A stretch of DNA of 64,000 nt from Mangifera indica (GCF_011075055.1 NW_025401134.1:175366-239365); one strand, 5' to 3'. Shown: positions 10,801 through 22,800, numbered from the stretch's first letter. A program made the numbers and translations. Notes: generated by a model from the letters alone, not told the origin.

Positions 10801-13486
10801 ATAAACAACAATTTATATTGAATTATTAATGCATAAAGATAGAGCTATCACATGAGCAGTTTGAAATACGATATTTTAGTATGGCACGAGTAAGCACGAC
10901 TCGTTATTATACCATATTGTTCCAAGCTTGTCAGTTGGTCCGATTGTGTCGTGGGCCTAACCTTTAGGTCTACAAGGTGGTATGATACTGTATATAATAT
11001 TATTAAAAGTATTAATAAATAAAATAATAATTATAATATAAATTTTATTTTTTTGAATTAGCGAGGGTCGACCTTATTAAAGGTCTGACCCTATATACAT
11101 AAGATCATGTTGCGGAGCTTGTGTATTTTTTGAGCTGGCTCGACCCATTGACATTTCTATATAAAGATATATTTTTGTTGTTTTCGAAATCTTAAAAGAC
11201 TCTTTATTGGCACATATCACATAACATTATTATTGTTTCTTATAGTGGATAGGGTAGCGGGCAAGCTATTTGAGTTACTTTTAAAAAACAAATAACGTTA
11301 TATTCAAATTGACTTAAATATATAATGATCAATTTAAAATTGCACTATTTAAATTGATAAAAAAAATGCCACTAAAGATTAAAAGTGAAATAATTAATGT
11401 CATAAACAGAATAAATAGTTTTAATAATAGACAAATAATATTATTGATATAATGAAAATTATTATTGAATGAAGATTTGAACTAAACTCAAATTAAACTA
11501 TTAAACTAAAACTTTAGTTTAAATTCGATTTGAATCAAATTAAACACTAAACTTGAGTTGAATTAGCTTGGTCTAAACTTAATTGTAAAAACAATATGAA
11601 ACTCTGGGTTGAGATGGGAATTTTTGGCCTTTTTGTGATGTACTAATAATTGATTGGAATCGACTTAAAATGATTAAAAAAAACAAGACTAAAATAATTT
11701 GAAAAAAAGAAGGTACAAAATTATAATATTTGAAGTAATTGGACTAAATGTAATAATTTCAAATCGGAAGGATGAAAAAAACTATCTCTTAATGGTAAGG
11801 TCTAGCATGTCACATAATGTGCTATACACCAAGGCGGGTTGTGTTGGCACACTAAGTCTGAAGGCCAACATATCTCACACCACGATGGGTTATAAAATTT
11901 CATAGCTTTTGTGGGTTGACCCACAAAAGATATAAATTTTTTATTTTTTAATTTTTGTGTTTCGCATTGTGAGAGCCTATCAACCTTCCTGTGAGGTCTG
12001 GACCCGGTCTGAAAATTCAAGGACTGCCAAAATTTGTTGCAACAATCTATTGTACTAAAGGTGCTCATAGACTATACCGGCAATTAGGGTTTAAGAAAAA
12101 AATAACAATACACACCAATCTATATGATATGTTGGGGAAGAGATGAGTAATACATCAAAAAGTAGAGAGAAGATGAATTCAATATGAGATTTAAAGATAT
12201 TTTCGATTTGAAAATATAAAAAATATGTGTTTAATCGATTTCACGATTTTTCTTCTAAAATAAACGTGTTTCAAAATTTTGAAATGACCTGAAACGTTTC
12301 CTACAAGTTTTGGTGAGTTTTGAAAACGAAAACGTTTCCGAAACGTGGAAACACCTCCTATTGTAAGTTTCCGTGCTACTTAGGACAGCTGCAATGAAGT
12401 AACATCATCACACATTTAAGATTGTGATGAAGCATATACTTGCTAGATTAATATTAATAAAGCATACACATTAACATAAAATTTGAAAAAACATGTTTTG
12501 AGTAAGAACTGAAACTATTCGAAACCTACAGAGTCGGTTCCATATATTTGCTAGATTACTAGTCATGAAACATACACATTAAATTTGAAAAAACAGGTTT
12601 TGAGTTGGAATCTAAACTACTTGAAACCTACAAGGTCGATTTCTATTAGAAACTACCTTTGCAAGTTTCAAGTTTTGGGTTCTATTTTTAGGAACCAGTC
12701 GATTCTAATTCTGATTTCAGTTTTTAAAATTTTTAAAAGGTACCTAGACTGTTCATGCCTAATTTTAGGTAGGAAAGTATTATCTATATCGATTAGGGAT
12801 AAAAAGGTGTTTTAAGATCAAACATTAATTGGGAAAATGTAATTCTCTCTATATGTTGCTAGTCGGAATTAGAATTTTACATTGAGGCAGCATACATAAA
12901 ATTCATCATAATAATATCAAGCTCATATTGAAAGGATTAGTTTTTTCTTTAAATCAATGATAACATACTCAATTCAGTTTTTAGTATAAGATATTATGAC
13001 CATTCAAATGATGAAGAGTCTTCAAAAGAGATGAATCCATCAATAATTTGATAATTACGCAATTTTGTCCTTTTATTAATTGATATCTCATCAAAATTGA
13101 GGTACATAAGTAATATCTACCTTAAGATATCATTTTAATTACATTATTTGGTTTCAGAAACAACCATAAGATATAATATTAAATTAAACAATAACTCAGT
13201 CATATTGTATCTATATATTTAAGTGGTCATTATTATTCATTAAATGATAACAAAATATCTTCTCTTATTTAAGAATAATAAAATGTATATTGATCTAGTA
13301 TAACCTTATTATATTTCTTGATGCAACTAATAACTACCGTTTTGATTACCCAAAAATATAGACTAAATGAAATAGCATCAATTTGTGTCTATTAGTACAA
13401 AAATTACTCTATTTTTCTCAAGTGAAATGATTATATGTGTCACCATCCGTTAATGAATTTTTTCATTGACATTGGGGTTTATAGAA
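10801..13486. other. Intergenic sequence with old repeat fragments
   Basis: No supportable gene is seen. A copy of the dispersed repeat described at 2340-2800 occupies about 11390-11725. The patch 10860-11140 (GGCACGAG, CACGACTCG, GTCGTGGGCC) and the patch 11800-12050 have the composition of decayed DNA-transposon or SINE fragments. I cannot define their ends. Around 12240-12370 GAAACGTTTCC-type motifs recur on both strands. Confidence 0.4.
11390..11725 (+). repeat. Dispersed AT-rich repeat family, second copy
   Basis: Landmarks are shared with 2340-2800 in the same order: AATAATATTATTGATATAATG, TTGAACTAAACTCAAATTAAA, GGGTTGAGATGGGA, TTTTGTGATGTAC and AATTTGAAAAAAAGAAGGTAC. Divergence is high by eye. 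Confidence 0.5.
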
Positions 13487-14280
13487 GGCCAAACGACTAT
13501 TTCCCACTCAAGGTATGCTGTAATGACAAGTTTCTACCTTTTAACTATGGAAACACCAAATACTTACCCATAGTCGGTTAAATTTAACAGAACCCTAACG
13601 TCTGAAAATTTTATCTCATTTTGCCCCCCTAAACTTTAAAAACTAAAATTTTCCCTCAACCTAAGTTTTAAAAAATGGCAGTTTCACCTTAGGGTTTGGT
13701 TTTGAAATCTCCGACGACCTCTCCGGCTCCATTGCCGACGGTCTCTCCCTCCCGAAGCATCCTCTCCTTCCGGCGATCTCTTTCCTCCCATTTGGAGGGC
13801 CGATCGGCATCGGAGACGCCTTGGGGGGAAGACGACCGTCTTCCCAGGCGAAGACGACGACTTCGTCTTCATCTGGGTTTCGTCTTCCCCGACGAAGTTC
13901 TTCATCTCCCAAGGCGTTTCTGACGCCGATCGGCCCTCCAAATGGGAGAAAAGAGATAGCCGAAAGAAGAAGATGTCTCGGGAGGGAGAGGCCGTCGGCA
14001 ATGGAGCCAGAAATGTCGTCGGAGATTTCAAAACCAAACCCTAGGGTGAAACTGCCATTTTTTAAAACTTAGGCTGGAGAAAAATTTTAGTTTTCAAAGT
14101 TTAGAGGGATAAAAATAAATTATATTTTAGTTTATTTTTTAATATTATAGAGAAAATGATGATTTTACCCTTACCACCGTTATTTTTAACTAGTCATGGA
14201 TGGGTATTTGGTGTCTCCATAGTTAAAAGATGAAAACTTGTCATTACAACATACCTTGGATGGAAAATAGTCATTTGGTT
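13487..14280. mobile_element. Mutator-like fold-back element B (794 bp), near-complete palindrome
   Basis: The ends match element A at 4662 (GGCCAAACGACTATTTCCCA and its complement, with a cc to tt change at the right tip). Flanks are gtttatagaa at 13477-13486 and gtttataaaa at 14281-14290, a 9-10 bp target duplication with one mismatch. Left and right halves are complementary almost to the centre near 13884. This includes the GC-rich portion (CCGGCTCCATTGCCGACGG on one side, GCCGTCGGCAATGGAGCC on the other). A transcript would fold into a hairpin of nearly 400 bp. Open frames exist on both strands only as a result of this symmetry. No transposase is present. Confidence 0.87.
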
Positions 14281-14290
14281 GTTTATAAAA

Positions 14291-14550
14291 TCCTCTAGAG
14301 GGGTTAGTTTGGTGAACTTGTTGTCAATAAATACCCATATATTCTATGAGACTTTCAATAAATAATCTTTAACGCCTGAGATTTATTTGTTTTTTTAATA
14401 AAGTCATAAAACACATTGATAGTTATATTATATTATTTATGCCATTTGTCAAATTAATACAAGACTACCGATGTTTCATTTTATTAATTGATAAATGTAA
14501 TAAAAAGAGTCAGAACTAATAATTAAAAAAGAACCTACACTAACAAAATA

Positions 14551-14628
<78 letters not shown>
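14291..14628. repeat. Spacer ending in an (AT)n microsatellite
   Basis: The AT dinucleotide run covers about 14555-14628 and abuts the next MITE. The rest of the spacer is AT-rich with no gene. Confidence 0.6.
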
Positions 14629-14632
<4 letters not shown>

Positions 14633-14957
14633 ATAATATTATATACATAAAAAAATTACACAAATTGACATAACAGTTATTTAATTGTAATAATATGGTA
14701 GTATTAATATGTGGCAAATGAAAAAACATTACCACATTACTATCACATCAGTCTATATAATTTTTCTTTGCATTATATATGAGTAATGTTATATACACAA
14801 AATTTATGTATAAAAAAATTACACAAATTGATATGACAGTTATTTAATGGTGATGACATAGTAGTATTGACATGTGGCAGATGAAATGGCATTACCACAT
14901 CACTATTATATCAGTTTGTATAATTTTTCTATACATAAATTATATGTGTGTGTGTGT
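14629..14957. mobile_element. Two adjacent small palindromic MITE copies
   Basis: Two related units lie side by side, about 14629-14785 and 14779-14957. Each has arms containing AAAAATTACACAAATTGA at the left and its complement (TCAGT-T-TATAATTTTTC) at the right. Each shares a middle with GTTATTTAAT, TAGTATT and ATGTGGCA-ATGAAA. A third copy is at 17300-17435. There is no coding capacity. Target duplications could not be fixed because the ends are AT-repeats. Confidence 0.6.
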
Positions 14958-17265
14958 AATAGTCTGATCCACTATCAAGATATTGTCCACTCTAGACACA
15001 CATTCCAACATGGTTTTGTTTCTAGGCTTTACAACCCAAATCACGTATTGACGGTTTAAGAAGCTCATACGCTATTTAATTAGACAAATCCTTTCACCCC
15101 TAATCGATATGAGATACACAAATAGACTCAATATCTCTCTCGTGCTTTATCAATGTGAGATTTGTCTAAGAATATCACATACACCCCCTTTTACAGAACT
15201 CAACTGTAGGGTTTATGGCACTGTTAACCAATAGCATAATGAATTAAAATTTTTTAAAAATTATCAAAGATCCTAAAACTCATACAAGATACCTTTTTCA
15301 ATGCATAGATTTATGAACATGTTAAACACACATAAAGTGTTTAGAAATTATACCTGCGGTGTTGGTTCCTCCAATACTTTATGTGCCTATATAAAGATCA
15401 TTATCCAACCCTCTTGAGGCGGTGTCTTGGTATCTACGTAGAGCACAAATGGGAGGCAATCCAGAAGGAAGGCTACTAGGGCTTTTGTTGACTAGATCTT
15501 GGAAATTAGAGCATGACAAAGTGAGAAGAAGATCACAACAATGGAAGCTTGCGTAAACAAGGTTTTAGGGGTGAAGATGTATGTGTTGGCTTGTTGTGAA
15601 AATTTTGAATCAAACTAAACACCTTTATTTATAAGGTGTGTATGAATTCTAAGTTAGTTCGAATTCTAACTACTTAGGTGATAAAGTATTCAAGAGTTTT
15701 TATTAAATTAAGATTCTTAATTTATTAAAAGTTTTAATATAAAAAAAAGACTTTGAAAAATCTTTATTTAACTAAAACACCTTACTTACGAGTTAACTCA
15801 GCCAGTTGACTCGCACCCATCATTTGGCCTTGCTTGGTTGGACTCCTAAGTGGATCCAGTCAAAACCATGCAGTGCATTTGCACGGTGCCACGTGACATT
15901 GTACACACCAAATAATTCTAGTCAAAACATTTCTATACGTTTCTCTCTTTTCATGATTCCAGGATTATTATCAAATAATTATTGTCTCTTGGTTCGTATC
16001 AATCTTTTAATATATGTGACCCATAAGCTCTCTATCGAATTAACAGTGCCTAAATTGGGTTCAAATTCATATACAAACCAAGATTGACCTCTAACAAAGC
16101 GTCATGGATGACAAAGTGTTAGCAAATATCTCTATAAGCTTTTACAACATCATAATTATGTGGAATTCAATCATTTCCTCAACTAATATCTCTTGAAGTT
16201 GAGGTATAAATGTGTGTTATCTCAATAGTTTCTTGATATAAGTTGATACACATTAATGACTTATACGAATTAGGCTACAACCTCATTTTATTATAGTCAT
16301 AAATTCAAACAGTCATGAATATCTTTCAGCATTTACATATGAGATATTTTCTCTTATACTCAGGAGTGATGAATCCTTTATTGATTAACTATAGCCTCCA
16401 TATATCTCACGATATGTTCAATCACTATCTTTATGATATCCCTATTATGGTGATACGTTAGATAGTGTCAAACCATACCGATCTTTTCATGAAATGCTCT
16501 GATAACCTCAAGTCAAAGGATCACATGCACCTGTGATGTTTAAAGAATTTGTTCTATAAATACTAAAACAACCATCCTTATAGATATTCTTTAGTAGGGT
16601 TAGTTCAATGAACACATCTATAATATGCACCCATGTGTTATACCAAGCCATTAGCTAATAACTTTGACATGTGAGAACTATTGTTATCTTTCGATAGGTC
16701 ACTCAACACTATGACAATTCCATCACCATTATATGTGCCCTTGGTAATTGTAATGTCGGAATTAGGAATATTTTTAGAATGACCACTTCATCTGTGTATA
16801 GAGTTTTCACGATCAGTCATCTAATCCCCTTATCACAATTTTACCATTTTAAGAGTATATTATTTACACAATCATATAATAGATAAGTATATAAATTGAA
16901 TAACTATAAATCATTTTATTAATTAATAAAATAAATTACAACTACAAATGTTAAATCAATTGGCTCTAGGGCATCTACCCTAATTAAGGTTTACCCTATC
17001 ATTGTTCAAAAGCACATGCTAAGTCGCTCTAATACCATTTGTAATATCCCTAATCCAATTGTCTGACTCACTATCAAAATATTGTCCACTTTAGATAGAC
17101 CTAACATTTTTTCTATGTTTTATCGATATGAGATTTATCTAAGGTAATCACATACATCTCCCTTACGAGACTCAGTATCTTTGTTGAAGTTTGTCTCACT
17201 ATCATTCAAGAGTACATGTGAACTGCTCTGATTCATTTGTAACATCCTTGGTCGAATAGTTTGAC
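14955..17265 (-). mobile_element. TRIM-like retroelement, split by a solo Copia LTR
   Basis: Related starts reading TGTAATA or TGTAACATCC are seen at 14955, 17040 and 17250. Each is followed by a block with GTC-GA-CCACTATCAA-ATATTGTCCACT. Just before the 17040 start is GCTCTAATACCA (17026-17037), the complement of a tRNA-Met type primer site, with a decayed copy before 17250. Short repeats, a primer site and no genes fit a terminal-repeat retrotransposon in miniature on the minus strand. The first unit is interrupted by the Copia LTR at 15205-16989. Exact ends are uncertain. Confidence 0.5.
15205..16989 (-). mobile_element. Solo LTR of a Copia family (copy 1)
   Basis: On the plus strand this begins TGTAGGGTTTATGGCACTG and ends near GGGCATCTACCCTAATTA. 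It is homologous along its length to 28582-30232 and, in reverse orientation, to 52764-54564. There is no adjacent primer site or internal retrotransposon sequence on either side, so it is a solo LTR left by recombination between LTRs. It lies inside a TRIM-like repeat. The right border is approximate because the terminal ACA has decayed. Confidence 0.7.
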
Positions 17266-17299
17266 CCACATCAATACATATATATATACACACACACAC

Positions 17300-17435
17300 A
17301 CAAAGAAAATTTATGTACAGAAAAATTATACAGACTAATATGACAATAATGTGACAATGTCTTTTTATCTATCACATGTCAGCACTACTATATCATCACA
17401 ATTAAATAATTGTCGTAGTAGTTATTTATGAAATA
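17300..17435. mobile_element. Small palindromic MITE, third copy
   Basis: This contains ATTTATGTACAGAAAAATTATAC, then CACATGTCAGCACTACTATATCATCA and AATTAAATAATTGTC, in reverse orientation relative to the two copies at 14629-14957. It lies about 270 bp beyond the 3' end of the NAC coding region. Confidence 0.5.
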
Positions 17436-17699
17436 ATAACCTCCATGGAAAAGAAATATAAATGGACAGAATTTATATCAGTGTACATTTAGTAAATAAC
17501 AAATATATTAGCTCTAACATATGATTTTTTTTTTAAATTAATATACATATTATATTAAGATACAATTGTTCAATTATGGGTATTAGTATACAATACAAAG
17601 TGTTAATAAAGATGATCAGCCTCCAATTTTGGAGAAGGATTGTCTTATTCTTTCCCAAATTATCAACTACAGTTAGGAGTAGAACAAGGATATCAACAT

Positions 17700-20600
17700 C
17701 TACACTGTCGCCCACACAGTACATAGAGTCAATGAAATGCTAACAAAAAGCCCTAACTTCTTAAAAAATACAATAGAATGATGTCCACCACTCCTTACAT
17801 TAACAAAGAAATCTTTATCACCAGCTGAATTTCCCTTCATCGCCTTCAGATTGTTAGAGCAGCCTTCATTTTTTGCACAACCACTTACAGTCAAGCCATC
17901 CATCAATTTCTCATGAGAAAGAAGAATTAAGAGATCAAACGCCATCACACAGACAACTGCAGTTGCTAATTCCTTCCATAGCTTCATGAATTTGATAAAC
18001 TTTTTGAAGAATGAGCCTGGTTTCTCATGCCTGATGAATTGCGTGTCTACCTTCTCTATTGATGAATTGTTTGCGATCAGTGGGTTGAGATGGACTTTAA
18101 CTGTCTGCGAAGGCACTATTTGGTGGAAGAATGTGTCTGCCACTTGGCGGGTTGAAACAAACATTCCATGGTTCACTTTAATTTCCTCAACCAACTCGAA
18201 GCTAGGTAAGGTTGCAAATCCATCCGCAATGTCTTCATGGTCTAGATTGTTTCTATTGTGTACATCGTCGATAAACCCAAGTGAAAAATCATTTATTACC
18301 GAGCCATTGAATCCCAAACAGCTATTACGCCAAGTTTCACCTGAATGTATGGGCCTTTTCAACTTAGAGAACAAGAAAAAAATTATGCCAACATAGAAAG
18401 AAGGAATGTAATATGCGTTAACATATACACACGCTCACAGCAAAGACAAACCTTCAGATTCATAAACTTCCCTTCTTTCGAAACTTGAAATCTTTTCTAT
18501 GGGAACAATCTTCTGCTCTTCCGTTAAACTCTAACAAAGGATTAAAAAAACCCGATGAGAAATTTTAAATAATTCAAAAATAACTGTCATTTCTTTATTC
18601 ACATATTCATAATTTGTTAACTAATTAAAGTAACGTACCTTCTCCAAATCTTTGTTTGGCATTCCTACCTATCTTATATTCTCCCGTTTAATTTCTTCAT
18701 CCAAGTCTCCGATTTCTATTGATCTTGTACTCAGATCTTCCCACGACTTATCGTTATATTTGACACAACCCATGTCATTACTTGGATTATATTGATTATT
18801 TTCTCCAGCTATAAAACTAAAATCATCAGCATGGGCGTGAAGGTTGGTTTGATTCATGAATTGCTGTGATACGTGAGAAACCGAAAGAATTTCCTGCACT
18901 ATATTTCCCTCATTTGTTCCTCCCATTGACGGTTTTGAGTGTGAGTGCTGCATTTTGTAGTCCGTGAAGCCAACTTGAGAGAAATCTTCCACTTCCAAAG
19001 GAGGCAATGAGAGCCGATGCTGCAGCTTTGCACACTCTATTGCTATATCAATCTGTAAATAAATCAATTACATTTATTATTGTGGGACATGATTTTCCAA
19101 TGAGCACGTTTTGAAAATCTTAGCCACTAAACAAAAGCTAATGTCTATTCACCCACTTTTGATTTTAGGGTTTGTGAAGTGAATCATTAAACGTCCACAT
19201 TAGGTTTACAGGTTACGAATGTCTGAATACCCATAGTCGATAATTGAGAAGAGCTGTAAATTATATTTCAACTCTAGAAAATTGTTTCACCAAAAAAAAA
19301 TTACCTTGGAAGGATCGTAAGAAGTGGTTCCATAATTTGAAAATGGAGTTGTGTAGCCAGGTGCCTTTTCTGATAAGAATTGTGTCCCAGTGAGATCAAT
19401 TGATGATCCATCGGCATTGCTGGGTAAAGATGTTCCATATGACATTGGATAACCTGAGCCCTCAAATTCATCCCATCGTCTCTCTGAATATAAATCACTG
19501 TCCCCGGATGAATGTTCATTCATCACTTGATTAGTAGTCGTAGTAGTATAATGCTCCCCAACCTTCGGGGCAATGGTACTCTTCTTGAACACACGACAAA
19601 GAGCATATGCATCCTGGGGAAGGATTAAATAAAGTGAAAAACAAAAAAAAAATGAATTCATTAGTTTACTGTTGATCGAAAATTGATTTATTTAAATGTG
19701 TTCCGGTAAGTCAGAGTACTAAAAGAATTTAAGAAAATGAAAGAAAAGCGAAAAAAGTTGACCTGCAAGCCTGAATCAGTTTCGCATTCTCGCTCATCAA
19801 GACGATATTCATGCATGACCCAATGAGTCCGAATGCCATGTGGAGCTCTCCCTCGATAGTAAACTAGGGTTTTCTTCATGCCCACGGCTCGAGTCTCAGA
19901 GTTCACTTTTCTATCTTTTCCCGTGGCCTTCCAATATCCAGCTTTGGTTGCACGATTTGTCCTTGATCCATTGGGATACTTGCGATCACGAGGACTGAAG
20001 AAATACCACTCCAGGTCTTTGCTGGGCAATAATGACTTCCCTACATCATTATTTCAATCCACTTCTTTATATTTATAAATTCAAAAAAAAAATCATGAAA
20101 ATACATGACAAATCATAACGACTGAAGGTAAAAAAGGTTTTAAGGCATGAAAACCTTGAAACCTCTTTTACAAGCAAACTATACAGTGATTCAAAAGTAA
20201 TTATATTATAAGAAAAAAATAATTTATTGTAAATTATAATTAATACTGACAAATGATATAAAATATATAGGAGACATGCGAAGGGTAAAAAGTCATCTCT
20301 CGCAACCAAGTAATACTTTAATTGGCATATACTTTTTAACTAGGTCTTTGATGCAGCTTGTTTTTCACATTACCTCATGAGAAAGCAACCGCAGGAAAAT
20401 TTGTATTAAAAAGAAGTAAAATCTTCTTGGGACTTGTTCATATAGTTCTAACTGTGATATTTCATGCTAAAGTTTAGGCCAAAAGACTAACTGCCACCCA
20501 AAGTATAGTAAAATTTCAAATTCTCAATTTCAATTTTTAAAAACTCAAACACCTATATATAAGTTAAAATCTATTAAAATTTTCAATTAGAATTAAAGAT

Positions 20601-21569
20601 AAAATTATCATTTAATAATATTATTTAAAAAAATAAAAGTTTATTTAATTTTATCCCTTGATTTAAAAAATTAACAATTTTTTCCTAAAATTAAGTTTTG
20701 AAAAGTGATATTTTGCCTCCTACCTAGGGTTTCAAATTTTGCTAGTGAATTTCTGACAAACAACAAAAATTGGCTGATGAAATTTGAAACCTTAGATATG
20801 GAAAAAATGTCACTTTTTAAAACTTAATTTTAAGAAAAAGTTGTTAGTTTTTTAAATCAAGAGGATAAAATGATATAAATTTTTATTTTTAAATATTTTT
20901 ATTAAATAATGATTTTATTTTTAATCCTAATTAAAAATTTTAACTCATAGATAAGTGATTGAGTTTTTAAAAATTGAAAGATAAGAGTTTGAGATTTCAC
21001 TCTACCTTATGTGGGAATAAGTCTTTTGGCCTAAAGTTTAAATATTTGACTAATATTATAGCTTGATACGTGCTTGTAACTAGGTTCTATAAATATATTT
21101 GAATTTAACAATCAAACGAAAAGAATTAAAGCCGTACATGGTTTTTCAACGTTTTAAAAAGAAAAATGTTGCGGGTTCTTAATTTAATGCGTAAGTGCTC
21201 GACCGAAGTTACAAGTATTGGGATTATTAATTAGATGTTTCATTTAAAGTGGCCGTTTAATTAGAGATAATATTCTTTATGCTTCTCTTTAAGTGTAATT
21301 CATTTGTAATTATTTGTGAGTAATATATCCGGGATTATGAACTGACAATTGTTTAATTTTCTTTCAAAAACGAACTCAAAATAATGAAGTCAATTGGGAA
21401 AAAGGAAAATACCTGGTAAGTCCCAAGGCTCACATTTGTAGAGATCAACTTCAGCGATGATCTCTAATTCAATTCTACGACCATTGATTTTTCTCTTGAG
21501 ATAATAAGCAACGAGTTCTTCGTCTGTTGGATGGAAACGAAAGCCAGGAGGCAATGAAACAGGAGACAT
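17700..21569 (-). CDS. NAC transcription factor gene (NAC028/045/086 type), six exons, in-frame stop in exon 4
   Basis: Exons on the minus strand are 21569-21413, 20040-19763, 19613-19305, 19052-18639, 18530-18452 and 18340-17700. All have GT/AG borders and phases that fit, giving 625 codons. Residues 6-156 form a complete DNA-binding NAC domain: [19 protein letters not shown] (A), [11 protein letters not shown] (B), [19 protein letters not shown] and [12 protein letters not shown] (C), [20 protein letters not shown] (D), [11 protein letters not shown] (E). His125 is unusual where relatives mostly have Asp. The C-terminal half carries [20 protein letters not shown] and two hydrophobic stretches (about 537-554 and 607-625) that could be membrane anchors. 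By similarity it resembles the group that includes the sieve-element regulators NAC045/NAC086. A TAG at 18671-18669 ends the frame after residue 375, although coding continues cleanly beyond it. The gene is a recent pseudogene, a truncation allele, or there is a sequence error. Confidence 0.93.
18669..18671 (-). other. In-frame TAG inside NAC exon 4
   Basis: The frame reads [17 protein letters not shown] and then a consensus donor at 18638-18637. As I remember this subfamily, relatives have Trp (TGG) at this position, so one G to A change would explain the stop. No alternative GT donor that removes the stop and keeps exon 5 in frame is visible. Confidence 0.8.
20477..21031. mobile_element. 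Mutator-like fold-back element C (555 bp) inside NAC intron 1
   Basis: The left end reads GGCCAAAAGACTAACTGCCACCC and the right end TGTGGGAATAAGTCTTTTGGCC. The two ~270 bp arms are complementary along nearly the whole length. An exact 9 bp target duplication, taaagttta, lies at 20468-20476 and 21032-21040. The element lacks coding sequence. It makes up about 40 percent of the 1372 bp first intron, so the NAC pre-mRNA would contain a long hairpin. Confidence 0.9.
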
Positions 21570-22330
21570 GTATGAATCTGTTTAATGAACTTCTTCTGAT
21601 GTTGATATATAAAAGATTCAGGTGACCAGTTTCGTACCCAAAAACAAAGACAACAGCTTTTATGAACAAGGTTTAATCTTTACAATCAACTGCACAAATT
21701 AAACCATGAAATAGTTAGTCACGATCAAACATAAGAGAAAGAGACGCAGAGAGAGAGAGAGAGAGAGAGATAACCTTAATCAGGAGAAAGTTGAAAGGGA
21801 GAGAGAATTGAAGAGAGAGAGAGCTTGGGGATATGCGAAGATATAAATGCTGAGGGGTTTTGATCAGAAAAAACAAAGTGGAAAAAGCAAACCAATTGGG
21901 CAGGCAGCTGCCACCCCCTAACCTCCTTCGCCTTTTTGTCTTTTGATTCTTCCTTTCTCATCAATGATTCTCAGTACCTTCAATTTCAAGCTTAACACTC
22001 AGGTCTAGCTCTTTCTTTGATGAACAATATTACTTGATTAGGGAAATGATTTTTGTGTCTTTCTCTCTCCAATTATCCCATGCTTCGGACCTGTCCTTTC
22101 CTACAATATGATATCCACGTGGTTAAATTTGATTCGATGCATTTCCTGCCTTCTCATGTAAGAACAAGAATCTACATTAATGATCAACTGTAGAAAGCGA
22201 ATTTCGGCGGAGTTCGTAACTAAAAATCTCTCTACTTTCAACACGCTTTTTTCCTTTCCTTGCTTATGCTCTCTATCCATTTTCATCTCTGATTGTTTTG
22301 GTACCTTCAACGAGGGGTGGATTTGATCCT
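21570..22330 (-). promoter_or_regulatory. NAC 5' leader and proximal promoter region
   Basis: A (GA)n tract at 21747-21770 reads as (CT)n on the gene strand, a common feature of plant 5' leaders. A donor-like AAG/GTTATC at 21773-21775 and an acceptor-like TTTGTGCAG near 21690 suggest a small 5'UTR intron containing the CT tract; this is inference. A perfect palindromic G-box, CCACGTGG, lies at 22115-22122, about 550 bp before the ATG. G-boxes bind bZIP and bHLH factors in plants. Confidence 0.4.
22115..22122. promoter_or_regulatory. G-box CCACGTGG
   Basis: This is an exact eight-base palindrome with the CACGTG core, in the likely NAC promoter. It is the only CACGTG seen near the gene; a weaker ACACGTGA is at about 22648-22655. 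Confidence 0.4.
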
Positions 22331-22800
22331 ACTTTAGAGTTGGTTTAACTTCGGATTGAAGATAAAATATATAATTTGAGTTTAATAAAGTTAATGGATA
22401 AATAAATAAATATTGTTAGGGAAATAAATAGTAAAGTTATTGGATAAAAAAATAAATCATCTTTGAACCAATTTACTAAACTAAATTCTAATTTGAAATT
22501 ACTCTTTCTAGTTAAGTCGTTGATTTGATTTGAATCGACTTAGATCAAAGCTTATTATTATTATCAATAAAATTGTACGTACAAACAAAAAGTATCATTA
22601 TATGATTAAATATTATTTTATCATTAATTTTTAATTACCTAATCATATGATAACACGTGATTATTTTTGTACAAATTTATGCACAAAAGTGCTCATAACA
22701 CTACTCTATTATTATTATTATTATTATTAATCTTTGTAAATTGGTTTTGAATTAATCTTAAATGTGAGATGGATATATAATTAACATTGTGTTAAAATTG

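Noticed and set aside
13661..14072. Four overlapping proline/serine/arginine-rich frames in the second GC-rich island
   Set aside because: Same explanation: the island is an inverted repeat inside element B, so coding-like frames appear on both strands.
14535..14735. Frame with a long Ile-Tyr repeat
   Set aside because: It is a translation of the (AT)n microsatellite. The same applies to the frame at 33606-33806.
17986..18396. Plus-strand frame of 136 codons in the NAC gene
   Set aside because: It is antisense to the last NAC exon, whose minus-strand reading is conserved and correctly spliced.
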